Numbered from the stretch's first letter, positions 1-8,932 are shown. The stretch is 64,000 bases of DNA from an uncultured Prevotella sp. (GCA_944319815.1 CALUEX010000005.1:1-64000), one strand, 5' to 3'. Notes: generated by a model from the sequence alone, not told the origin. Numbers and translations: made by a program.

Positions 1-714
1 TTCTTCGCCGTGAAATACCAGTCGCTCGTGATGATTTCGCTTTACGCCATCGGCATAATAATGGCCGTGCTGATGAGCCGCCTGTTCAGCAGGTGGATGA
101 TAAAGGGCGACGACACGCCATTCGTCATGGAGCTCCCCCCCTACCGCTTCCCCACGGGCAAGGCCATAGCACGCCACACATGGGAGAAAGGCAAGCAATA
201 CCTCAAGAAGATGGGAGGCATCATCCTCGTGGCCAGCATCATTGTTTGGGCGTTAGGCTATTTCCCGCACAACGAGCAACTTGACAACCAGGCACAGAAG
301 GAGCAAAGCTACATCGGGCGCATAGGCAAGGCCGTAGAGCCGGTGTTCCGCCCGCAGGGCTTCGACTGGAAACTTGACGTCAGCCTCATTGCCGGCGTCG
401 GTGCAAAGGAGATTGTAGCCTCAACGATGGGCGTGCTGTACGCCGACGACGAGAGCGTGGCCGACGACACTGCCGACAACACACGCAAATACGAAGTGTT
501 GCGGCAGAAGATGGAAGCCGACGGCGTGACGCCACTCATAGCCTTCTCTTACCTCCTGTTCGTGCTTATTTATTTCCCATGCATCGCCACTATCGCCGCG
601 ATAAAAGGCGAGACGGGCAGCTGGCGCTGGGCAGCCTTCGCGGCCTGCTATACCACCGCGCTCGCATGGGTCGTGTCGGCCTGTGTCTACCAAATAGGCC
701 GTCTTGTATTATAA
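1..714 (+). CDS. feoB: Ferrous iron transporter FeoB, C-terminal part (partial, 5' end outside window)
   Basis: Frame 1 is open from base 1 to the TAA at 712-714, so this is the last ~237 residues of a longer protein; the GTG at base 10 is internal and not a start. The sequence holds the distal membrane half of FeoB: hydrophobic segments, the second gate-type motif GAGAKEIVAS-like (here GVGAKEIVASTMGVLY), a soluble loop rich in acidic residues, then the helix pair FSYLLFVLIYFPCIATIAAI. FeoB moves Fe(II) across the inner membrane using an N-terminal G domain, which is not in this window. The gene is followed at once by a strong hairpin terminator, so it ends its transcript. Family assignment is firm; whether feoA is fused or adjacent cannot be seen. 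Confidence 0.93.
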   Translation, partial: FFAVKYQSLVMISLYAIGIIMAVLMSRLFSRWMIKGDDTPFVMELPPYRFPTGKAIARHTWEKGKQYLKKMGGIILVASIIVWALGYFPHNEQLDNQAQKEQSYIGRIGKAVEPVFRPQGFDWKLDVSLIAGVGAKEIVASTMGVLYADDESVADDTADNTRKYEVLRQKMEADGVTPLIAFSYLLFVLIYFPCIATIAAIKGETGSWRWAAFAACYTTALAWVVSACVYQIGRLVL

Positions 715-733
715 TATGCCACATATCACAACG

Positions 734-776
734 CAAAAGGTGCCCTTTCATCAGCTGAAAGGGCACCTTTTGTTTT
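734..776. terminator. Bidirectional hairpin terminator between feoB and the 810-1973 gene
   Basis: A perfect 17-bp stem (arms 734-750 and 756-772) with a 5-nt loop is followed by TTTT. It sits between two convergent genes and can serve both. Its arm words (AAAGGTGCCCTTT) belong to the AAAGG/GGCAC family of intergenic modules found in several other gaps. Confidence 0.85.
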
Positions 777-809
777 CGGCATGGACATCACGCCGCCTAC
801 ATGGCGGCA

Positions 810-1973
810 TCAGTCATGCGAATTGCCATAAAAATAATAACACCAATAGGTTCCGCCATACACATCCCTTATCTCCGCCTCGCGCACGGTCTTGTCTACA
901 TAAGTGCGTCCAAGTTTCTGGAAATCTGCATAATCGACATCCATAACCTCATTATGGTAAACGATGGACGGGTTCGAGCGAAGATGCGTATACAAGGTCA
1001 ACGCTTCCTTGTAATGCCTCGGCAATGACGGCGAAGACACGTCATACTTCCTCAAGACAGTCTTGACAAATCCGTCAAGGTCCCTGTCAAGTAAATATCC
1101 GCAAAGGATATAGTCTACGGCCGGCTTCATCGCAAGGCCGTTACTTTCAATGTAACGCAAGTATTCCATCGGCGACATATTGCCTTTTTTGCGTATGCTC
1201 AACGTCTTGAATATTTGCCGTTCAGGATAAAAAAGGCAACGCACTGTCTTCCCGTCAGGCAGCAAGGCGTCCGAACCGCCAGCAAGCGGATACTCGAAAA
1301 GGCGCTCGCCCATCTGCTTGCCACGGGACAAGGCGTAAGCCCTCAGCATGGTAAGGCTGGCATCGGCGTCTGCCGACTTGTCACCTACACGCAACGCCGC
1401 GCCGAAATTGCCGGACAGGAGCAAACGCTCTACCCGAAGCCTGTAATGGAACACCCTGTCACTGTTGCCGCATAGGCACACGGCAATGAACATCAAGGCC
1501 ATCAATGACAAATTCTTCCATAACGTACCCAAGAACGTGGAATTAACGCCTGTGCCCGGCTGTATGCCGCCGCACTTGAACCTTACCAGCAACGCCGCGC
1601 ACACATACAAGGCAAGCAACAACGGCGCAAGCCACAACCATAACCTGCGGAACGGAATTTCGACAAAATCACTGTTGACACCGGTCAGGACCACAAGCAG
1701 CAACAATGACGGGAAATAAGTCAACGCATACAAAGAACCGCCAAAGCCACCTATCTTCCTGACACCGACGTGAACCAAGTAAAGCACCAGGCCTATGACT
1801 ACCGTACCTATTGTCTTGTCGTAACGGGTTGTGCCGCCGGACAAGACGTGCTGCAACATGAACAATAGGTCAGCCTGGAAGAAGTATAAGTATATGAAAA
1901 CAAACAAAATGAAAACAATAGCACACGCCGAACGGAGCAATGTGCTATTGTTTGCCTTGTGATAACTATCCAT
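810..1973 (-). CDS. Multi-spanning membrane protein of unknown function (DUF6057-like)
   Basis: 387 residues. About five hydrophobic segments can be seen at roughly residues 14-34, 53-70, 80-97, 110-130 and 152-168, followed by a soluble C-terminal half of about 215 residues that ends in an aromatic patch GGTYWCYYFYG. The overall plan (N-terminal membrane bundle, soluble helical tail with an aromatic end) resembles the Bacteroidetes family annotated DUF6057, although this copy seems shorter than I expect for that family; that is recall, not a search result. Its ATG lies one base after the stop codon of the branching enzyme gene, so it is almost surely co-translated with glgB. No enzymatic motif was recognised and no function is claimed. 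Confidence 0.75.
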   Translation of the reverse strand: MDSYHKANNSTLLRSACAIVFILFVFIYLYFFQADLLFMLQHVLSGGTTRYDKTIGTVVIGLVLYLVHVGVRKIGGFGGSLYALTYFPSLLLLVVLTGVNSDFVEIPFRRLWLWLAPLLLALYVCAALLVRFKCGGIQPGTGVNSTFLGTLWKNLSLMALMFIAVCLCGNSDRVFHYRLRVERLLLSGNFGAALRVGDKSADADASLTMLRAYALSRGKQMGERLFEYPLAGGSDALLPDGKTVRCLFYPERQIFKTLSIRKKGNMSPMEYLRYIESNGLAMKPAVDYILCGYLLDRDLDGFVKTVLRKYDVSSPSLPRHYKEALTLYTHLRSNPSIVYHNEVMDVDYADFQKLGRTYVDKTVREAEIRDVYGGTYWCYYFYGNSHD

Positions 1974-1974
1974 A

Positions 1975-4047
1975 TCAATTCTTCTTTAACACTACAGCCG
2001 AACGCGCCGGTATGTACAGTTTCAACCATTCCTTATGGTCTTTCACATACAGCGGGTCATAGTTGGTTACATGAGTCATCGAGTCATCCGCCAAGCCATT
2101 CCCCCCGAATGCTTTTGCATCCGTGTTCAACACGACATCGTATGACCCCGTAGGCACAAGGAACCCATAATCCGTAAACGAACGTGTCGGGCTGAAATTG
2201 AAGACAAACACCAAGTCGCCGCGCATGAAAGCGAGCACTTGGTCTCCGTCGTTGTGCCAAATCTCACGTACAGGCGTCTTCTGGAAATTGCGCACAGTCT
2301 TTATCACCTTCAGCATTTCACGGTCAAAGTCGCCAAGATAATGGTAGCACAAGTCATGGTTGTCTACAAGGTTCCACTGCCGGCGGGCATACTTGTAGCT
2401 CCAGCCGTTACCCTCGCGCGGGAAGTCTATCCATTCCGGGTGGCCGAACTCATTGCCCATGAAGTTCAGATAACCGCCGTTGATGGCAGCCGCCGTGACA
2501 AGGCGTATCATCTTATGAAGGGCTATGCCGCGATGCACGGTCTCGTTCTCGTCCCCCTTCTTGAAATGCCAGTACATATCAGCATCAATAAGGCGGAATA
2601 TGATGGTCTTGTCGCCCACCAAGGCCTGGTCGTGGCTTTCGCAATAGCTTATTGTCCTCTCGTCCGGCCGACGGTTCTTGACCTCCCAGAAGATACTGCT
2701 CGGCTTCCAGTCCTCGTCCTTCTTCTCCTTGATGGTCTTAATCCAGTAATCCGGAATGTTCATTGCCATGCGATAATCAAAGCCGAAACCTCCGTCCTCG
2801 AACTTCGCCGCAAGCCCTGGCATACCACTGACCTCCTCGGCTATGGTTATTGCATCAGGGTTGATTTCATGTATCAGCTTGTTCGCGAGAGTAAGGTAAC
2901 AGATGGCGTTGTCATCCTCATGCCCGTTAAAATAGTCACCGTAATTACAGAAAGCCTCGCCAAGGCCGTGGCTGTAGTACAGCATTGAGGTAACACCGTC
3001 AAAACGGAAGCCGTCGAAGTGGTATTCTTCGAGCCAATACTTGCAGTTGCTGAGCAGGAAATGTATTACGTCGTCCTTGCCGTAATCGAAGCAAAGGCTG
3101 TCCCATGCCGGATGTTCATGCCTGTCGCCCGGATAGAAATACTGGTTAGGGTCGCCTGCAAGGTTACCAAGTCCTTCAACCTCATTCTTAACCGCATGGC
3201 TGTGGACGATGTCCATTATCACCGCTACGCCGTTCCTGTGGGCTTCGTCTATCAAGGCTTTCAATTCCTCCGGCGTACCGAAACGGCTTGAAGGAGCGAA
3301 GAAACTGCTCACATGGTAACCGAACGAACCATAATAAGGATGTTCCTGTATGGCCATGATTTGTATGCAGTTATACCCGTCGGCTATGACACGAGGCAAG
3401 ACGTTGTCCTTGAATTCCGTATATGTACCTACCTTTTCGGCATCCTGCGCCATACCTATATGGCATTCGTAGATAAGCAGAGGATTTTTGTTCGGCTTAA
3501 ACTTCTTCTTTTTCCAGACGTAAGGTTCAGCAGGGTTCCACACTTGGGCGGAAAAAATCTTGGTCGCATCATCCTGCACTACGCGCCGCGTCCATGCCGG
3601 TATCCTCTCTCCCTGGCCACCTTCCCAATAAACGTGCATTTTGTAAAGGTCGCCATGCTTCATGCCCTTTTCCGAGATTTTCAGTTCCCAGTTGCCCGTG
3701 CCTTCTATTCTCTTGGCCTTATACCGGTCAAGTTCCTCCCAATTACTGAAGTCTCCTACAAGATAAATAGCCGTAGCGTTAGGTGCCCACTCCCTGAACA
3801 CCCATCCGCGCGACAACTTATGCAAGCCATAATAATCATGCCCGCTGGCAAAGCTACTTAACGTTTCCTTCCCGTTTTTGGTCAGTTGGTTTATCTTCCA
3901 TACTGCATGGTCATGACGTCCCTTTATAGCATCTTCGTAAGGTGCAAGGTAACCGTCATTGGCAACCAAGCCTATATGCTTAGGCTCGCTTGCCCCCGAT
4001 GTCGCTCCGGTCTTCGTTCCGGCCGATTTGTTTTTCCTTGTTACCAT
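1975..4047 (-). CDS. glgB: 1,4-alpha-glucan branching enzyme (GH13, eukaryote-like subfamily)
   Basis: 690 residues. It makes the alpha-1,6 branches of glycogen by cutting an alpha-1,4 chain and moving it to another chain. N-terminal CBM48-like region (GWVFREWAPNATAIYLVGDF, about 81-100), then the GH13 barrel: nucleophile D350 in DGFRFDGVT, acid/base E404 in AEEVSGMPG and the third acidic residue D473 in YCESHDQAL; the C-terminal beta domain ends near the stop. The AEEVSGMP and CESHDQA signatures are those of the GH13_8 branch (shared with eukaryotic GBE1) rather than E. coli GlgB. It lies in a minus-strand unit behind the MORN and YhcH-like genes and 1 bp ahead of a membrane protein. No other glycogen gene is in the window. 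Confidence 0.95.
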   Translation of the reverse strand: MVTRKNKSAGTKTGATSGASEPKHIGLVANDGYLAPYEDAIKGRHDHAVWKINQLTKNGKETLSSFASGHDYYGLHKLSRGWVFREWAPNATAIYLVGDFSNWEELDRYKAKRIEGTGNWELKISEKGMKHGDLYKMHVYWEGGQGERIPAWTRRVVQDDATKIFSAQVWNPAEPYVWKKKKFKPNKNPLLIYECHIGMAQDAEKVGTYTEFKDNVLPRVIADGYNCIQIMAIQEHPYYGSFGYHVSSFFAPSSRFGTPEELKALIDEAHRNGVAVIMDIVHSHAVKNEVEGLGNLAGDPNQYFYPGDRHEHPAWDSLCFDYGKDDVIHFLLSNCKYWLEEYHFDGFRFDGVTSMLYYSHGLGEAFCNYGDYFNGHEDDNAICYLTLANKLIHEINPDAITIAEEVSGMPGLAAKFEDGGFGFDYRMAMNIPDYWIKTIKEKKDEDWKPSSIFWEVKNRRPDERTISYCESHDQALVGDKTIIFRLIDADMYWHFKKGDENETVHRGIALHKMIRLVTAAAINGGYLNFMGNEFGHPEWIDFPREGNGWSYKYARRQWNLVDNHDLCYHYLGDFDREMLKVIKTVRNFQKTPVREIWHNDGDQVLAFMRGDLVFVFNFSPTRSFTDYGFLVPTGSYDVVLNTDAKAFGGNGLADDSMTHVTNYDPLYVKDHKEWLKLYIPARSAVVLKKN

Positions 4048-4081
4048 GTCTTCAAGATATTAATTTACGGAACAATGTCAA

Positions 4082-4525
4082 CTAAGCCAAGACCTTGAAT
4101 ATGGCTTTCTTTATTTCCGGCGCATCAGTAATGCACGGAGCATGGCCGTCTTGCGGGAAGAAAATCGCAAACTCACCGGGCTTACACGTAACGTATGTGT
4201 CTGCCGCGCCCTCATATTTAGTTATGTCCTTTTCTTCATTATAGTCAGCCGAAGGCAAACCGCACAAAGGAGTATAACCGTATGTCTCAGGCGCACTGAG
4301 CGGTATTTGTATATCTATCATCTTCTTGTGGGTTTCAAGCAAGGCTGCCTCCTTTGTCTTTCCTTTCGCAACCTGGATATTTACGAACAGGTCGCCTCCC
4401 TTTATCTGGTGCTTTCCAACCTCAAGGGCATTTAAGTCATTCGACTTAACGAACTCCACTACATCTTTGAATAAAGGGTTGAGCGATACATATTTCTCCA
4501 AATTCTCAAGCGTGTCTATTACCAT
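4082..4525 (-). CDS. YhcH/YjgK/YiaL-family protein (cupin-like sugar enzyme)
   Basis: 147 residues, the normal length for this family. Recognisable features are GGDLFVNIQ near residue 44, a conserved ETHKKMIDIQIPL segment (about 64-76) and the C-terminal FFPQDGHAPC segment; the Glu/His residues of these segments bind a metal in solved relatives. Members act on free sugars: E. coli YhcH (NanQ) is an N-acetylneuraminate anomerase and EbgC is a small partner of a beta-galactosidase. The substrate here cannot be told. It lies 22 bp after the MORN gene and 34 bp before glgB on the same strand, so the three are probably one transcript. Confidence 0.85.
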   Translation of the reverse strand: MVIDTLENLEKYVSLNPLFKDVVEFVKSNDLNALEVGKHQIKGGDLFVNIQVAKGKTKEAALLETHKKMIDIQIPLSAPETYGYTPLCGLPSADYNEEKDITKYEGAADTYVTCKPGEFAIFFPQDGHAPCITDAPEIKKAIFKVLA

Positions 4526-4547
4526 AACATTAAAAATTAAAAGATTA

Positions 4548-5663
4548 TTATTGAACTCTGTTACCTAAGATATACATTCCCTGGGAAACGATATTGCCGT
4601 TGTGGTCTTTCTCAATGTACTTCCCGTCACGCAAATCGTCCTTATATGTGCCTTCAAAGCGGCGGCCGTCCTTATCAACTTCCAAGGCCTTGCCGTTCCT
4701 TTTCCCGTTACGGTACATTCCCCGGAACTTGCCGCCACCGGCAAAATGTATTATCACCTCGCCGTTGAACACTCCGTCTTTAAATTCACCTTCATACACA
4801 TCACCATTCTTTTTGGTCAACTTGCCATGGCCATTCTGCCTGTCAGCTTTCCAGTAACCGTTGTAAACGTCACCATTCTTCCACTGCAACACCCCATGGC
4901 CATCCTTGTCACCGTTGGTGAAATGCCCTGTATAGCGGTCGCCGTTGGCAAACGTAAAGATGCCTTCGCCCGTGCGCTTGCCCCGAACGTAGTCACCTTC
5001 ATACACGTCGCCGTTCTGGAATCTGTAAATACCTTTGCCGTTCTGCACGTCTTCAAGCCATTCACCTGTGTATACGTCGCCATCGGCATATTTATTCGTT
5101 CCGTACCCAGAACGCAGGTTGTCATTCCACATACCGTCATAAGTCGTGCCGTCACCCCAATCGAAAAAGCCCTTGCCGCACTTCTTGTCGTCTTTCCATT
5201 CACCGTCATAATAGGCTCCACCGCTGTAGGTGTACTTTCCCTTGCCGTTGCGTTTGTCCTGGTACCAATCGCCGTCGTACTTGTCGCCGTTGTAATAATA
5301 CATTATCCCATGTCCCTGCTGGTAATCACGGAACCACAGGCCGACGTACTTGTTGTTGTTCATGAAATAATAAGTGCCACGGCCATGCTGCTGGTCCTGG
5401 AACCACTCACCGTCGTATTTTTCGCCGTCCGAAAAAGTATATACACCATACCCCTGGCGTTTACCCTTCACGTAAGAGCCTTCGTATGTGTCGCCGTTTT
5501 TGTAAACTGTCTTACCTTTCCCGTTAGGCTTGCCCGACACAAGCTCACCCTGGTACATTCCCCCGTCTTTTGTCTCGCATGACCCCAACGTTATCTTCTG
5601 GGCGCAACAAAACAACGGCAATGCAATAAAAGCCAGCAATATATATTTTCTCACGATTGTCAT
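4548..5663 (-). CDS. Exported protein made of fourteen MORN repeats
   Basis: 371 residues. A signal peptide (hydrophobic core ILLAFIALPLFCC, probable cut after CAQ) is followed from Y37 to about residue 358 by 14 units of exactly 23 residues with the pattern Y-x-G-x-[WYF]-x(6)-G-x-G-x-[YF]-x(3)-G-[DE]-x. Only the last three units depart from the consensus. MORN repeats fold as a long beta-hairpin stack and usually mediate binding to lipid or protein; no catalytic domain is attached, so this is likely a periplasmic or surface binding/scaffold protein. It is the first gene of the minus-strand unit with the YhcH-like gene and glgB, and has its own clear promoter 9-45 bp upstream. Function unknown. 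Confidence 0.85.
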   Translation of the reverse strand: MTIVRKYILLAFIALPLFCCAQKITLGSCETKDGGMYQGELVSGKPNGKGKTVYKNGDTYEGSYVKGKRQGYGVYTFSDGEKYDGEWFQDQQHGRGTYYFMNNNKYVGLWFRDYQQGHGIMYYYNGDKYDGDWYQDKRNGKGKYTYSGGAYYDGEWKDDKKCGKGFFDWGDGTTYDGMWNDNLRSGYGTNKYADGDVYTGEWLEDVQNGKGIYRFQNGDVYEGDYVRGKRTGEGIFTFANGDRYTGHFTNGDKDGHGVLQWKNGDVYNGYWKADRQNGHGKLTKKNGDVYEGEFKDGVFNGEVIIHFAGGGKFRGMYRNGKRNGKALEVDKDGRRFEGTYKDDLRDGKYIEKDHNGNIVSQGMYILGNRVQ

Positions 5664-5677
5664 TTTAAATTTATCAC

Positions 5678-5708
5678 CAAAAGTAATAAAAAATCAGCAG
5701 ACGGCAAA
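5678..5708 (-). promoter_or_regulatory. Promoter of the MORN-protein unit
   Basis: Read on the minus strand: TTTG (5708-5705), 19 nt, TACTTTTG (5685-5678), which fits the Bacteroidetes -33/-7 consensus exactly. Transcription would start near 5672, leaving a leader of about 9 nt before the ATG at 5663. Confidence 0.7.
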
Positions 5709-5758
5709 AATATTTAATAAAAATCAAGTCGCAAAACATATTTATTGGGAAATATTAG

Positions 5759-5766
5759 TATCTTTG
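5759..5766 (+). promoter_or_regulatory. -7 box of the kdsB promoter
   Basis: TATCTTTG matches TAnnTTTG; start expected near 5772, about 20 nt before the ATG. No good TTTG stands at the usual distance upstream, so the -33 element is weak or absent. Confidence 0.55.
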
Positions 5767-5791
5767 TAAAAATATTAAACCAAATAAAGCT

Positions 5792-6544
5792 ATGAATTTT
5801 GTCGGCATCATACCAGCAAGATACGCTTCAACGCGCTTCCCGGGCAAGCCATTGGCCATGTTAGGAGGGAAAACTGTAATACAACGAGTTTACGAACAAG
5901 TGTCAAAAGTATTGGAATACGTGTATGTCGCAACTGACGACAGCAGGATATTCGACGCCGTAACCCAATTCGGTGGCAAGGCTGTCATGACGTCACCCAA
6001 CCACAAAAGCGGCACTGACAGAATAGAAGAGGCTGTCAACATCATAAACAAGGACTTCGACGTCGTGATAAACATCCAGGGCGACGAACCTTTCATACAC
6101 GAATCGCAAATACGCACGGTATGTGAATGTTTCGCCGACCCACAGACAATGATTGCCACATTGGGACGCCCGTTTACCGAAAACGACACATTGAGTGACT
6201 TGGAAAACCCTAACTCCCCAAAACTTGTTTGCGACAACAACGGCTTTGCCTTATATTTCAGCCGCAGCGTAATACCTTATGTACGCAATGCCGAGAAAGC
6301 CGAATGGCTTACCAAGTTCAACTACCTCAAGCACATCGGACTATACGCTTACAGGAGGAACGTATTGGCCGAAATAACAAAATTGCCACAGTCAAGCCTT
6401 GAAATAGCCGAAAGCCTCGAACAACTGAGATGGCTACAGAACGGTTATAAAATCAAAGTCGGCATCACCGATGTCGAAACAATCGGCATAGACACACCGG
6501 CCGACTTGGAAAAAGCCGAACTCTTCTTGACAAAAAGGCACTAA
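5792..6544 (+). CDS. kdsB: 3-deoxy-manno-octulosonate cytidylyltransferase (CMP-KDO synthetase)
   Basis: 250 residues, usual length. It activates KDO with CTP so that it can be added to lipid A, in the cytoplasm. Start IIPARYASTRFPGKPL (residues 6-21) is the classic nucleotide-binding signature; DVVINIQGDEPFI near residue 90 carries the metal-binding Asp, and HIGLYAYRR and the C-terminal GIDTPADLEKAE are also family hallmarks. The gene leads a plus-strand unit with the FolK-like gene 11 bp downstream and is divergent from the MORN unit. The KDO 8-phosphate phosphatase (kdsC) is in the same window at 25513-26031, so two KDO steps are present but unlinked. Confidence 0.96.
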   Translation: MNFVGIIPARYASTRFPGKPLAMLGGKTVIQRVYEQVSKVLEYVYVATDDSRIFDAVTQFGGKAVMTSPNHKSGTDRIEEAVNIINKDFDVVINIQGDEPFIHESQIRTVCECFADPQTMIATLGRPFTENDTLSDLENPNSPKLVCDNNGFALYFSRSVIPYVRNAEKAEWLTKFNYLKHIGLYAYRRNVLAEITKLPQSSLEIAESLEQLRWLQNGYKIKVGITDVETIGIDTPADLEKAELFLTKRH

Positions 6545-6555
6545 AAGCAGGCACC

Positions 6556-6936
6556 ATGACCGAAAACAAGGAGCTTATATTGGCGCTCGGGAGCAACTGT
6601 GACCAAGAAACGTGTATGCATGAAGCCATATCAAGGCTCAAGGATATGTTTGGTTCGGACATCGTGTTCAGCGAACAGATGTGGACAGCTCCTGTAGGAA
6701 TTGAATCAGACAAATTCCTTAACTGCCTTGTGTTCACCCACACATCGCACAACCTCGGGAATGTAACCAAGGCCATTAAGCATATAGAAAAGATGTGCGG
6801 CAGCAGAAAACGGGCACGCACGAACAACATCGTAAAGATGGACATTGACATATTAAAGTACGGTGAACAAGTCTTGCACGAAAACGACTGGACACGTGAT
6901 TACGTGATAAAACTCATGAAGTTCAGTCCTTTTTAA
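6556..6936 (+). CDS. Short FolK-like (HPPK-fold) protein
   Basis: 126 residues. The N-terminus ILALGSNCD and the pattern SEQMWTAPVG, FLNCLVF and KMDIDILKYG are those of 6-hydroxymethyl-7,8-dihydropterin pyrophosphokinase, the enzyme before dihydropteroate synthase in folate synthesis. The DID of KMDIDILKYG keeps the two metal-binding aspartates. The family is normally about 155-165 residues, and the canonical PHPRxxxRxFVLxPL segment is reduced to DWTRDYVIKLMKF at the very end. It therefore may be a divergent or non-catalytic second FolK. It follows kdsB by 11 bp, so it is likely co-transcribed. Confidence 0.75.
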   Translation: MTENKELILALGSNCDQETCMHEAISRLKDMFGSDIVFSEQMWTAPVGIESDKFLNCLVFTHTSHNLGNVTKAIKHIEKMCGSRKRARTNNIVKMDIDILKYGEQVLHENDWTRDYVIKLMKFSPF

Positions 6937-7046
6937 CCACACGGCCGGACTTCGTCCGCGCAAAAAGCAAAGGAGGACAAGCTCCTGGCTGGTGGACACA
7001 TCTCGAAAAAGAACACAAACAACGCAATTTAATTGCACAACGCAAT

Positions 7047-8339
7047 ATGAAAACAGCACAACACTTGCTCATAGTCACGTTCTTAACAGCCTTTATGGCA
7101 AACTTAAACGCCCAAGACTTCGACACTTATTTTACCGACAACACATTACGCATAGACTACATTTTCTCAGGCAACAAGCAAATGCAGGCCATAAGCCTGT
7201 CAAACATATACTCCTCACCACGCTGGTACGGCAAGCGCCAGCGGCTTGCCGAAACCCCGTTGGAAGGCAACGGCCAGATAACCGTGAAGAAGCACAAGAC
7301 CGACACTGTCATATACAAAAACTCCTTCTCTACCCTATTCCAGGAATGGCTTACTTACGACGATGCTGACGGCCCGGGCAAGGCTTTTGAGAACGTGTTT
7401 CTCGTCCCCATGCCCAAAGACACCGTGGACGTCACCGTTGAGCTACGCGACAACCGGAGGACAGTAAAGTCCCGCTACACGCACACCGTGATACCGACCG
7501 ACATCCTGATACGGCGTACAGGCGAAAGCGGCGTTACGCCATACACCACGCTGCAACAAGCCGCCGACACTACCAAGTGCATACACATAGCGTTCGTGGC
7601 CGAAGGCTACACCGAAAGCGAGATGCCAACGTTCATCAACGACGCAAAAGAAGCGACGGAAGCTATATTCGCACATGAGCCTTTTAAGTCGTCGAGAAGC
7701 AAATTCAACATCGTGGCGGTAAAAGCGGCATCTAACGAAAGCGGCACAAGCGAACCTTCAAAAGGCGTATGGAAAGACACCGCATTAGGTTCACACTTCG
7801 ACACCTTCTATTCCGACCGCTACCTTACGACGCTGAACCTCTGCACGCTTCACGACAGACTTGCCGGCATTCCCTACGAACACATCGTCATCCTGGTGAA
7901 CACCGATAAATATGGCGGCGGAGGAATACTTAACTCCTACGTGTTGTCAATGACCCACAATGAGCAGTTCAAGCCGGTTGTCGTACATGAGTTCGGGCAC
8001 AGTTTCGGCGGACTTGCCGACGAATACGCATACGACTTCGAGCAAATCCCGATGTACCCACATGACGTAGAACCGTGGGAGGCAAACATTACGACACTGA
8101 AAGACTTTCACGGAAAATGGGAAGACATGATTGCACCGGGCACCCCCGTCCCGACACCTGAAAGCGCCACCCCCGATGGTGCCAAGCCCAAGGTAGGGCT
8201 GTTTGAAGGCGCAGGATACAGCCTTAAAGGCATTTACCGCGGAGCGCAGGACTGCAGGATGAGGACTAACGACAACCCGGAATTTTGTCCCGTGTGCCGC
8301 AGGGCCCTGCAACGCCTCATTGACTTTTATACGAAGTGA
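7047..8339 (+). CDS. Exported M64-family zinc metallopeptidase (IgA-peptidase type)
   Basis: 430 residues. A signal peptide (cut after NLNAQ, about residue 22) precedes an M64 N-terminal beta domain (to about residue 150) and the catalytic domain. The zinc site HEFGHSFGGLADEY gives H314, E315, H318 and D325. The M64 prototype, from Clostridium ramosum, cuts human IgA; homologues in Bacteroidales are common and their substrates are mostly unknown, so IgA cleavage here is only a family-level suggestion. A CPVCRRAL motif lies near the C-terminus. The stop overlaps the start of the next gene by 4 bp (ATGA), so the TPR protein is translated with it. Confidence 0.9.
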   Translation: MKTAQHLLIVTFLTAFMANLNAQDFDTYFTDNTLRIDYIFSGNKQMQAISLSNIYSSPRWYGKRQRLAETPLEGNGQITVKKHKTDTVIYKNSFSTLFQEWLTYDDADGPGKAFENVFLVPMPKDTVDVTVELRDNRRTVKSRYTHTVIPTDILIRRTGESGVTPYTTLQQAADTTKCIHIAFVAEGYTESEMPTFINDAKEATEAIFAHEPFKSSRSKFNIVAVKAASNESGTSEPSKGVWKDTALGSHFDTFYSDRYLTTLNLCTLHDRLAGIPYEHIVILVNTDKYGGGGILNSYVLSMTHNEQFKPVVVHEFGHSFGGLADEYAYDFEQIPMYPHDVEPWEANITTLKDFHGKWEDMIAPGTPVPTPESATPDGAKPKVGLFEGAGYSLKGIYRGAQDCRMRTNDNPEFCPVCRRALQRLIDFYTK

Positions 8340-8932
8340 AACGCATCCTTTCATTATTCATGCTCGTATGCTTCGTCTTCAATCCATCGTATGCGCAAAG
8401 AGGCGACGCGGGGACGGACACGCGCAAATTGGGCATGGCGCTCGATTATTTCGCAGGGGGCAAGTACCACGAAGCGCTGATGATGTTCCTGAAACTTGAC
8501 AAGAAGTATAAGCTAAACCCACGTTTCAAGGCTTATATCGGCATCTGCCATTACCATGAATGGAATTACGAGGAAGCGTGCAGGTATTTGGACGAAGCCA
8601 TACCCGAGCTTGACGCTTTCTCGCCAAGCGAACGCAGCGTATATTACAGCGCCGCAGCCGAAAGCCACTTTGAACTGGCCGAATACAACAAGGCCATACC
8701 GCTATACGAGCGGCTGCTGCTCGTATGCCGCAACAATGAAAAAGGAGACGCCCTGTTCAGGCTCGGCTTTTGCTATATGTTCAAGGAAGACTGGACTAAT
8801 GCATCAGGATATTTCAGGTCGGCACTTGCCTACTACACACATTTTCCAAGAACAGACAGGGCATCACGCATAAGCCAGCTCGAAAACATGATAAAGGGAT
8901 GCGAAGCACAATTACCCACACTGCAGCCTTGA
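8336..8932 (+). CDS. Exported TPR protein coupled to the M64 peptidase
   Basis: 198 residues. Signal peptide ends near SYAQ (residue 21). The rest is alpha-helical with three to four tetratricopeptide-like units (for example ALDYFAGGKYHEALMMFLKL at about 34-53, then YYSAAAESHFELAEYNKAIP and ALFRLGFCYMFKEDW). TPRs bind partner proteins; the ATGA overlap with the peptidase gene suggests a role with that enzyme in the periplasm, which is inference only. Confidence 0.85.
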   Translation: MKRILSLFMLVCFVFNPSYAQRGDAGTDTRKLGMALDYFAGGKYHEALMMFLKLDKKYKLNPRFKAYIGICHYHEWNYEEACRYLDEAIPELDAFSPSERSVYYSAAAESHFELAEYNKAIPLYERLLLVCRNNEKGDALFRLGFCYMFKEDWTNASGYFRSALAYYTHFPRTDRASRISQLENMIKGCEAQLPTLQP

